Source: a virus
Length of the DNA: 27,678 bases
Strand: one strand, 5' to 3'
Virus record (IMG/VR): IMGVR_UViG_3300044301_001657
Location: 1-27,678 of that record
Below, in pieces: positions 17,941 through 22,814 of the stretch (positions are counted from its first letter, which is position 1; every line of letters starts with the position of its first letter). A program made the translations under genes and the position numbers. The notes under the pieces were generated by a model that saw nothing but the letters and a program-made list of their open reading frames with translations, was not told where the DNA came from and did no database searches.

Positions 17941-18431
17941 CGAACTCCCCCGACGACTACGCGGACGCATCTAACAATCAGACCTTTATCGTGAAAGACG
18001 AACGATCAGCACTGAAGATGAAACGCGAGGAAGCTCGCGCCGCGCGGGAGAAATACAAAGCCGTCGTTGCGCGTGAACGCGAGGAAGCCAGCGCTAAGCG
18101 GGCCATCCAGCGGGAAGAGATCAAGCTAGAACTGGCCAAGCTGCGGCTTAGTCAAAGCGCGTCTGAGAAGGCGCGAACTAACTTGGCGCTTACTACCCCA
18201 GCCATTCTTGTCGTCCTTATCGGCGGCTTTATCGGGATGCTGGGGACAGGTGCCATCCCAGACGAATCCGTGTCGGTTGCATCAGCCCTGCTGACTCTCC
18301 TGGTCACAGGGTTAATGGCTAATCTCCGAAGTATTATTTCAGAGGGCAGCCCGACGGAAGAACCAAACGGCAACGGGCACGACGCCCCTAAGCCACCACC
18401 CAAGAAGACCGAAACCCCTAAGAAGCCATGA
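17937..18431 (+). CDS. Coiled-coil protein with two membrane segments, possible holin
   Basis: 164 residues counted from the ATG at 17937, which overlaps the previous stop (ATGA). An upstream in-frame start at 17889 would run 48 bases deeper into the holin-like gene and is less likely. Residues about 20-80 are a highly charged helix (EEARAAREKYKAVVARERE), probably a coiled coil. Two hydrophobic segments follow at about 87-104 and 113-130, separated by a short Asp/Glu-containing turn. The tail from about 135 is Pro/Lys-rich (KPPPKKTETPKKP). Two membrane helices fit a class II holin, but the long N-terminal coiled coil is unusual for one. It sits between a one-helix membrane protein and a lipoprotein. 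Confidence 0.55.
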   Translation: MTNSPDDYADASNNQTFIVKDERSALKMKREEARAAREKYKAVVAREREEASAKRAIQREEIKLELAKLRLSQSASEKARTNLALTTPAILVVLIGGFIGMLGTGAIPDESVSVASALLTLLVTGLMANLRSIISEGSPTEEPNGNGHDAPKPPPKKTETPKKP

Positions 18432-18658
18432 AGAAAGCTATCTCCGTAGCGGCCCTTGCCCTACTCGCTGGCTGCGAAGGTATCAGCGTTGCTGACGCCT
18501 ACGTGCAAGCCGATCAATTGACCTACGACGCAATCGCGCCGTCTTACCGCGCCTACGTGGAAGCTGACGAGAAGCTGGACGCTGCCAGCAAGCAGTCACG
18601 TATGCGCCTCCTCGAAACCTGGCAGCTTCGCATTGAAGCCAACACCAAGAAGAAGTGA
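18428..18658 (+). CDS. Small lipoprotein, possible outer-membrane spanin
   Basis: 76 residues. The N-terminus is a typical lipoprotein signal: MKK, a hydrophobic run, then lipobox LAGC with the acylated Cys at 16. The mature part of about 61 residues is polar, Ala/Tyr-rich and helical. Outer spanin subunits (Rz1-like) are small phage lipoproteins in lysis cassettes, but this one lacks their usual proline-rich stretch. It overlaps the membrane protein before it (ATGA) and the gene after it (GTGA). A lipoprotein fits a Gram-negative host. A role in superinfection exclusion is an alternative. Confidence 0.6.
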   Translation: MKKAISVAALALLAGCEGISVADAYVQADQLTYDAIAPSYRAYVEADEKLDAASKQSRMRLLETWQLRIEANTKKK

Positions 18659-18936
18659 GCGACATGACTCCCAACGTGCAAGAGCTTGCGGACAAGCTGA
18701 AGGCGTCCGTTACCGACCCTGGCAAGCAAGATATGCTGGCGGCTATCGCTGCTGACTCCAGCCGCATCGCGGTCCTCGCCTTGACCAACCCTCACGCCGC
18801 CGAAGAGGAAGTCGCAATCGTCAAGGCAACGCTAGCCAACATCGGCCAAGCCGAAGCGGCGAACGCCGTTCAAGCGGTTACCGAGTGGGTGACTGATGCC
18901 GTTAGCCGCGTGATGAGTAAAGCATTGCCGGTCTAA
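18655..18936 (+). CDS. Small helical protein of unknown function
   Basis: 93 residues from a GTG at 18655 that overlaps the lipoprotein stop (GTGA), or 90 from the ATG at 18664, nine bases later. The protein is Ala/Val-rich and helical (LADKLKASVTDP, IAVLALTNPHAAEEEVAIVKATLANIG) with no signal peptide, cysteine or catalytic motif. I do not recognise the family. Its TAA stop at 18934-18936 is in the same frame as the homing endonuclease that follows, with only three codons between the stop and that gene's TTG. Expected to be expressed with the lysis-like genes. Confidence 0.6.
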   Translation: MSDMTPNVQELADKLKASVTDPGKQDMLAAIAADSSRIAVLALTNPHAAEEEVAIVKATLANIGQAEAANAVQAVTEWVTDAVSRVMSKALPV

Positions 18937-18945
18937 TGGGCACCA

Positions 18946-19383
18946 TTGGCAGATAAACCTGAACTAGAACCCGGCTACCGAGGTTACGTAGCCGGGGTTC
19001 TCGACTGCGACGGCTCTATATGGATTAGTGCCGATCGCGGTGGTGCCTATCCACGCCATGCGCTTCGCGTCAACGTGACGAACACGAGGCGCGGCTTGCC
19101 CCAATGGTTTGCTGAGCACTTTGGAGGGCAGTGTCAGCACTACCCTAAGAAGAAGGCGCAGTGGCGCGACGAATACCGATGGCAAGTTAGCGGTTTAACT
19201 GCCCTGCCTGTGTTGCAAGTGTGTCTGCCTTACCTGATAATTAAACGTAAGCAGGCACTGTTAGCCTTGGAGTTTGCCAGCACTATCATCCCTGGCTCCA
19301 AAGCAATACCTGAGTCTTACCGTCAACTGCGCGCCGACATCTATGCGCAGATGACGTCACTAAACAAGAAAGGTCCAGCATGA
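18946..19383 (+). CDS. LAGLIDADG homing endonuclease, free-standing
   Basis: 145 residues. Residues about 14-23 read VAGVLDCDGS, a LAGLIDADG helix with the catalytic acid at D22 (or D20). Typical downstream elements follow: a beta hairpin with RVNVTNTRRGLPQWFAEHFGG, a WQVSG strand and a helix with LPYLIIKRKQALLALEFA. There is one such motif, so it would act as a homodimer. No ATG exists ahead of the motif: the only usable start is TTG at 18946, ten bases after the previous stop. An ATG at 18936 is in another frame and ends after six codons. The end overlaps the RuvC-like gene by four bases (ATGA). The gene is inserted between phage genes and is not inside an intron that I can see. Confidence 0.8.
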   Translation: MADKPELEPGYRGYVAGVLDCDGSIWISADRGGAYPRHALRVNVTNTRRGLPQWFAEHFGGQCQHYPKKKAQWRDEYRWQVSGLTALPVLQVCLPYLIIKRKQALLALEFASTIIPGSKAIPESYRQLRADIYAQMTSLNKKGPA

Positions 19384-19889
19384 TTGTGCTCGGCGTAGAC
19401 CCTGGTTATCGCAATCTCGGTCTGTCTATTGTGCGCGTTTCGGAAGACGGCAAAGCCGCCAAGGTGCTGCACTCAGAGAACATGTCGGTCGGTAAAGCCA
19501 CTGCACCGATGGCGTTTACTAAGTTCCTTTGGCCTAAGCTTGAGCATTTAAACGCTGAGCACGGGCCGATCGAGGCGGTAGCGAGCGAGACGCCGCCGTT
19601 CATCATGGGGCAGATCAAGACTACCGCCTTTCTTTGGGCGGTGTCTTCAATCATCGTGGCTTGGGCGCACACTAACGGTGTGACTTTCCGACACGCTTCG
19701 CCGCTGTCGCTGAAGAAGGCGGTATGTCGAGTGGCGGGTCGTAAGTGGAACCGCAAGTTCATCCCAAAGAAGGGTGAAGTCCGGGAGGTTGTGCAGGGCA
19801 TCACGGCTGAGAGCGGGCGCACATCACACGAAAACGACGCGACGCTGGCTGCCTTGCTCATGTTTAGCAGGACTATCCCGGATGACTAA
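19380..19889 (+). CDS. RuvC-like Holliday junction resolvase
   Basis: 169 residues, RNase H-like fold. The acidic residues of RuvC are visible: D7 in VLGVDPGYRNLG, E70 in AVASETPPF, and H150/D153 in SHENDATLAALL at the C-terminal helix. The length fits bacterial RuvC (about 170 aa). RuvC cuts four-way DNA junctions; in phages it resolves branched replication products before or during packaging. A GAAAGG site lies a few bases before the ATG, which overlaps the end of the homing endonuclease. It overlaps the ParB-like gene after it by eight bases. Confidence 0.85.
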   Translation: MIVLGVDPGYRNLGLSIVRVSEDGKAAKVLHSENMSVGKATAPMAFTKFLWPKLEHLNAEHGPIEAVASETPPFIMGQIKTTAFLWAVSSIIVAWAHTNGVTFRHASPLSLKKAVCRVAGRKWNRKFIPKKGEVREVVQGITAESGRTSHENDATLAALLMFSRTIPDD

Positions 19890-20313
19890 GCTACGCATTC
19901 AGAGTAGGGCAAGCCGCCTACGCTACCGTGACGTAGCTATCACTACTTTTGAAGTGCGGTCTATCTCTTTAAACGACCTGCACTGCCCGGTGCGTGACGT
20001 CCCGACCTTTGCTAGTGGAGTAGCGGACTCCATTCGAGAGCAGGGGCTTGCGAACCCTATCGTTGTAGTGCGAGGTCCACGCGAAGACTTGGCCCGCGAA
20101 CTAGAGAGTTTAAATGGGAGGCCAGCCTCGCTGCCCCCGGACCCTGTAGTCAACGTAGTCTACGGGGGCACCAATCGAGTCACGGCAGCCAGGATGATGG
20201 GCTACACACATGTAGACTGCGTTCTGCTACCATCGTTTGAGCTAGCTCTGCGCGTTCAGGAGCAGCAACGAAACACCTACAATGGAACAACGGCAACACA
20301 AGCAGGGAGCTAA
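19882..20313 (+). CDS. ParB-like nuclease-fold protein
   Basis: 143 residues from ATG at 19882, which overlaps the RuvC stop; an open frame continues upstream to 19774 but would bury 108 bases of the resolvase gene. Residues about 25-115 show the ParB N-terminal (sulfiredoxin-like) pattern: VRSISLNDL, ASGVADSIREQGLANPIVVV, then VVYGGTNRVTAARMMGYTHVDCVLL. The GxxR box reads GGTNR (95-99). No helix-turn-helix follows, so it is a single-domain protein of the kind found in phages, where functions range from DNA nicking to nucleotide (CTP) binding. Next to RuvC and just before the end of the arm, a DNA-processing or packaging role is plausible. The ORF track end overlaps the following gene by 32 bases. 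Confidence 0.75.
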   Translation: MTKLRIQSRASRLRYRDVAITTFEVRSISLNDLHCPVRDVPTFASGVADSIREQGLANPIVVVRGPREDLARELESLNGRPASLPPDPVVNVVYGGTNRVTAARMMGYTHVDCVLLPSFELALRVQEQQRNTYNGTTATQAGS

Positions 20314-20710
20314 GGGCTTGGAGAAGCTCGACTCCATCGAGGACATGGCGGTGGCGCGCTTCGGTTCCATCGAGGGATTGGCCCTGGTGCAGAAGACGAC
20401 GCTGGAGTTGGCTAAGTTCTACGCCGAGCAGTTTGAGCTAGACGCTTCCGACCCGGAGGTCATGCTTAACACGACTGCGCTGGCGTTCGCGCGGCACAAG
20501 GAGTTCACGCTGTTGCGCGAGATCGAGATTGACCTGTTCGAGCGCGTGACTACCAATCCCGACGGTGCAACCTACGGTCAGGTGCTGTTCAACACGACCA
20601 GGACAGGGGCCTATCGGGACGTCTACCGCGAGATCGATCGTTTACACGCGCGTGCGACTGGCTACCTTAAGGAGCTACGCGAGCTTTCGCGCGACGCGCG
20701 TTGCCGCTAG
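20282..20710 (+). CDS. Helical protein of unknown function, possible small terminase candidate
   Basis: 142 residues, almost all helix (FGSIEGLALVQKTTLELAKFYAEQF, FARHKEFTLLREIEIDLFERV) ending in a basic helix with RDVYREIDRLHARATGYLKELREL. No catalytic motif. It overlaps the ParB-like gene by 32 bases and is the last gene of the + arm; its TAG stop shares a CTAG with the stop of the opposite-strand gene. Helical proteins of this size beside ParB-like genes are sometimes small terminase subunits, but no large terminase is present next to it and I cannot confirm this. Confidence 0.65.
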   Translation: MEQRQHKQGAKGLEKLDSIEDMAVARFGSIEGLALVQKTTLELAKFYAEQFELDASDPEVMLNTTALAFARHKEFTLLREIEIDLFERVTTNPDGATYGQVLFNTTRTGAYRDVYREIDRLHARATGYLKELRELSRDARCR

Positions 20711-20723
20711 AACTCGTTAGCGG
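20704..20723. terminator. Inverted repeat at the convergent gene ends, weak bidirectional terminator candidate
   Basis: CCGCTA at 20704-20709 pairs with TAGCGG at 20718-20723 across an eight-base loop, with one extra G-U pair possible inside. The repeat contains the shared stop CTAG (20707-20710). A second short repeat, CGTTT with AAACG, lies at 20732-20745. There is no proper U-tract on either side, so an intrinsic terminator is only a possibility. Confidence 0.35.
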
Positions 20724-20946
20724 AACTGACTCGTTTGATTAAACGGTCGAGATACCAGCGGGCCTTGCGCAGGTCTTGCTCGGGCTTGCCCTTGTGCTGG
20801 TAGCGCCAGAGATACTTGATGGTGTTGCCCTTCAAGTAGTCGGCGAAGCCTTCAGGGGACATCGACGCCTCGATAGCGTCGATCGTTTCAATGTCCCCTG
20901 AAGTGTAGTGCTGCGGCTTATTGACCTGATCCATCGGCGCGCTCAT
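20707..20946 (-). CDS. DUF3310 family protein
   Basis: 79 residues. The sequence carries the full DUF3310 pattern: VNKPQHY near the start, then GDIETIDAIEA, LKGNTIKYLWRYQHKGKP and DLRKARWYLDRLI. This family is widespread in phage replication regions, often annotated loosely as nucleotide kinase, and its function is unsettled. The ATG at 20946 or the one at 20934 (MDQVNKP) could be used; neither has a clear Shine-Dalgarno. It overlaps the small gene before it by about 29 bases and is the last gene of the replication arm. Confidence 0.85.
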   Translation of the reverse strand: MSAPMDQVNKPQHYTSGDIETIDAIEASMSPEGFADYLKGNTIKYLWRYQHKGKPEQDLRKARWYLDRLIKRVSSANEF

Positions 20947-21121
20947 GCAAGATGGCCATGGTGACGAGGCCCACTTTAATAAGCTCGGGAGTCGTCATGC
21001 GCGACAAGATAGCGCCAAGGTCGGGCATACTATCGGGTGGGGTTTGCTCGGCAGGGTTCTCGGAATGGGCAGTATCCTGGCTTTCCTGCTCGTCCGCAGT
21101 AGAAGTTGGCGTCTTGGTCAT
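20918..21121 (-). CDS. Small acidic protein of unknown function
   Basis: 67 residues from ATG at 21121, with a Ser/Thr/Glu/Gln-rich, disordered-looking first half and a helical second half (MPDLGAILSRMTTPELIKVGLVTMAILHE). A start at 21121 would overlap the nuclease gene by 92 bases, with a GGAGAGGAG-like site about 13 bases upstream that is also nuclease coding sequence. The internal ATG at 21028 lies one base after the nuclease stop and would give 36 residues; its junction (TAGTATG) is like others here. The second half is therefore the safer part. No family recognised. Confidence 0.5.
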   Translation of the reverse strand: MTKTPTSTADEQESQDTAHSENPAEQTPPDSMPDLGAILSRMTTPELIKVGLVTMAILHERADGSGQ

Positions 21122-21923
21122 GGCGAATTAGGAACTCCTCTCCTGGGTCAGACCCTTCTAGGGCCATCTCAACGGCAACCCGCACACGGTCACGCTCAGC
21201 GGTTAGTGCGGCGGGGGTAATGAAGCGAGGCAGCAACGGCTGCGTCAACGAGTCGCGGTTGATGCCCGCGATGATTGCACCAGTATCGAGCACGCCCAGC
21301 GAGTCGGCGTAGACAGCAAGCTGCGCGAGGTAGCCGAAGCCGTCCGGGTCTTCACCCCAGATCGTCTTGCCGTGCTTCTTGAACGAGAAGCCTCCCATGG
21401 TCTTGAAGTCTACGAGCATAGACTTGGGTGCGTTGTCAGGCAGGTAGCCGCTGGCCAAGTCCTCGTCGTGGAGCTTGATGAACATGTCAACGTGGCCTTC
21501 TTGGTTGAAGCGGTCGTAGTCCGACGGCCACCACTCAGGCATACCGACACTCTTCTCAGTCTCGACAACGAAACCCTTAGGGATGGCCGCCTTGACCGCA
21601 GCGTAGCTAAGCTCGTGCAGCAGGTGACCGACCGCGAACGTCGTGCCGATGTTACCCGGCATGTCGCCGCCCTTGATGCCAGACGAGGCGTAGTAGGTCT
21701 GGCGAGCGCACGCCAAGAACGACGAAGGACGCACACGCTGCGCTTCGTTGCGCTCCAGCATGGAGTTCTTGATGCTGTCTGCGGCGTCGTCTACGTGCTT
21801 GCCGATTAGCACGGGGTCGCTGTTGGCGACATCCATACCGTGCAGCCACACGGCCTTGAGGAAGCGCGACCAGTCTGGGTAAGGCTCAGTCGGCTTGGGA
21901 AGTCGTGGCTTCGATGAGGTCAT
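21030..21923 (-). CDS. PD-(D/E)XK exonuclease, Cas4/AddB-like with probable Fe-S cluster
   Basis: 297 residues from the ATG at 21923, chosen because AAAGGAG lies seven bases upstream; the frame also opens with a TTG six bases earlier. Nuclease residues seen: H100 in GHLLHE, D146 in GHVDMF, D172 and K174 in LVDFKT, and Q201-x-x-x-Y205 in YLAQLAVYADS. One cysteine ahead of the core (C72, FLACARQTYY) and three after it (C276, C285, C291, ending CPFREPC) match the iron-staple layout of Cas4 and AddB nucleases. Such phage enzymes act in recombination or end processing, alongside the polymerase and possible ssDNA-binding protein of this arm. The C-terminal cysteines show that the protein does run to 21030. 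Confidence 0.85.
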   Translation of the reverse strand: MTSSKPRLPKPTEPYPDWSRFLKAVWLHGMDVANSDPVLIGKHVDDAADSIKNSMLERNEAQRVRPSSFLACARQTYYASSGIKGGDMPGNIGTTFAVGHLLHELSYAAVKAAIPKGFVVETEKSVGMPEWWPSDYDRFNQEGHVDMFIKLHDEDLASGYLPDNAPKSMLVDFKTMGGFSFKKHGKTIWGEDPDGFGYLAQLAVYADSLGVLDTGAIIAGINRDSLTQPLLPRFITPAALTAERDRVRVAVEMALEGSDPGEEFLIRHDQDANFYCGRAGKPGYCPFREPCRANPTR

Positions 21924-22125
21924 CTGCAATCTCCTTTGGACTCTGTTGAACTTTTACTGCTTTGTCTGAATCAGTAAGAAACACCATCGACCCTGACCCC
22001 TTGAAGTCTGGAACGATGGACTTGATGTGCGCTGTGGGGATCATTCGCCCACCACAATCACCGGGAAAGTAGATGAAGCTGACGCCTCCTACATGCACGG
22101 CTTCGCTGAACTCTTGTTCTACCAT
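21886..22125 (-). CDS. Small protein of unknown function
   Basis: 79 residues. It looks like a compact beta-rich domain (VSFIYFPGD, MIPTAHIKSIVPDF, GSMVFLTDSDKAVKVQQSPKEIADDLIEA). The pattern of a short strand, an I-x-x-I element and a final V-K-x-S/E-P-x-E-(I/V) helix recalls small FlbD-like proteins, but this is only a resemblance. It overlaps the nuclease start by 38 bases. Its ATG has no Shine-Dalgarno; instead a strong hairpin ends eight bases upstream. Confidence 0.6.
   Translation of the reverse strand: MVEQEFSEAVHVGGVSFIYFPGDCGGRMIPTAHIKSIVPDFKGSGSMVFLTDSDKAVKVQQSPKEIADDLIEATTSQAD
21931..21937 (-). promoter_or_regulatory. Shine-Dalgarno deciding the nuclease start
   Basis: On the - strand AAAGGAG precedes the ATG at 21923 by seven bases, a good spacing, and favours this start over the TTG at 21929. 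Confidence 0.65.
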
Positions 22126-22133
22126 AATGAGGT

Positions 22134-22156
22134 GGGGGCGTTTAACGCCTGCCCCC
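22134..22156 (-). promoter_or_regulatory. Strong hairpin in the leader of the 79-aa gene
   Basis: GGGGGC at 22134-22139 is complementary to GCCCCC at 22151-22156. Within it GGCG (22137-22140) and CGCC (22146-22149) can form an alternative stem around TTTAA. On the - strand transcript it ends eight bases before the ATG at 22125, where a ribosome binding site would be expected. No U-tract follows, so it is more likely a translation-control or RNA-processing element than a terminator. Confidence 0.45.
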
Positions 22157-22173
22157 AGGGCGGTCCTCTCTCA

Positions 22174-22187
22174 CTCGTCCTAACGAG
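22174..22187 (-). repeat. Short inverted repeat around the stop codon of the ssDNA-binding-like gene
   Basis: CTCGT at 22174-22178 pairs with ACGAG at 22183-22187 across a four-base loop, which contains part of the stop codon of the gene ending at 22180. Together with the next hairpin it fills most of the only sizeable gap of the - strand arm. Confidence 0.35.
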
Positions 22188-22596
22188 CGGGCGTAAAGCG
22201 GAACTCAGCCCACTCGCCAAAGTCTCCGTCCTCGTGGAAGACGCTCACGCTGACCTTCTCGCCGATGAGATCGCGAGGGGTCTTAGTAAGCGCCACCTTC
22301 TTGTCGGGCCACACGGCCTTCATCAACTTGGTGTAAGTCGCCTTCGCGTTGAGCGGGCGCTTGTAGTTGATGAACGTCGAGAGGTCGCCGTCGAAGGTCG
22401 GGCAGTCGAAGACCACCAAGAAGCGCGCTTCGACGCCCTTCTCCTTGGCCTTCTCGTGCGGCTCGAAAGCACGCACATCGGTGATGGTGCAGGAAGGGTA
22501 AGAACCCTCCGGCGTGAGGGCCTTCTTGCCCTCGTATTCAGCTTCGGTGATCGTCGCGTTCAGCAGTCGATCGGGATCAAAGTTATCGGAACTCAT
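22180..22596 (-). CDS. Possible ssDNA-binding protein (DUF669-like)
   Basis: 138 residues. Residues about 25-100 follow the pattern of DUF669 and phage ssDNA-binding-like proteins: a PEGSYPSCTITDVRAFE strand, a variable charged loop, ARFLVVFDCPTFDGDLSTFINYKRPL and a helix before the last strands (KVSVSVFHEDGDF). This suggests an OB-like barrel but contains no diagnostic catalytic residue. It starts in an ATGA overlap with the 73-aa gene, with GAGGA nine bases upstream. Position between the polymerase and the nuclease fits a single-strand binding role. Confidence in function is low. Confidence 0.6.
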   Translation of the reverse strand: MSSDNFDPDRLLNATITEAEYEGKKALTPEGSYPSCTITDVRAFEPHEKAKEKGVEARFLVVFDCPTFDGDLSTFINYKRPLNAKATYTKLMKAVWPDKKVALTKTPRDLIGEKVSVSVFHEDGDFGEWAEFRFTPAR

Positions 22597-22814
22597 GTGT
22601 CGGTTTCCTCTAGTGGCTTCGGGCCACGTTCTAGGTTTCTAAGGACTTCGAGTAAATTAAGACCGTGATCGGCAGCCAAGGGCTTCGCCTTGAGCAGCTT
22701 CTCTACGGTCCCAGCAAGGGCTTCCTTATCCCTCGGTGGACGGTCTCCCATCTCCGACAGCACCTCGCGGATGCGTCGGTCGATGAGGTTTACAATGGAT
22801 TCTTGGTCAGGCAT
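22593..22814 (-). CDS. Small helical protein of unknown function
   Basis: 73 residues from ATG at 22814 (MPDQESIVNLIDRRI), which overlaps the polymerase stop by eight bases. A TTG 18 bases earlier is possible but poorer. The protein is charged and helical (REVLSEMGDRPPRDKEALAGTVEKLLKAK) with no cysteine or membrane segment. It is coupled to the next gene by an ATGA overlap. I do not recognise it; a small accessory protein of the replication complex is a guess. Confidence 0.6.
   Translation of the reverse strand: MPDQESIVNLIDRRIREVLSEMGDRPPRDKEALAGTVEKLLKAKPLAADHGLNLLEVLRNLERGPKPLEETDT

Noticed and set aside
18937-18945. Group I intron or intein around the LAGLIDADG gene
   Set aside because: The flanking genes are complete and unrelated, with nine bases on one side and an overlap on the other, leaving no room for intron RNA or splicing blocks.
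19774-19881. Upstream extension of the ParB-like frame
   Set aside because: The extra 36 residues are Arg/Cys/Ser-rich shadow sequence of the RuvC gene, and an ATG overlapping the RuvC stop exists at 19882.
20645-20654. Perfect palindrome CACGCGCGTG near the convergent ends
   Set aside because: Ten-base GC palindromes are expected in this GC-rich coding sequence, and it has no matching copy elsewhere that I found.
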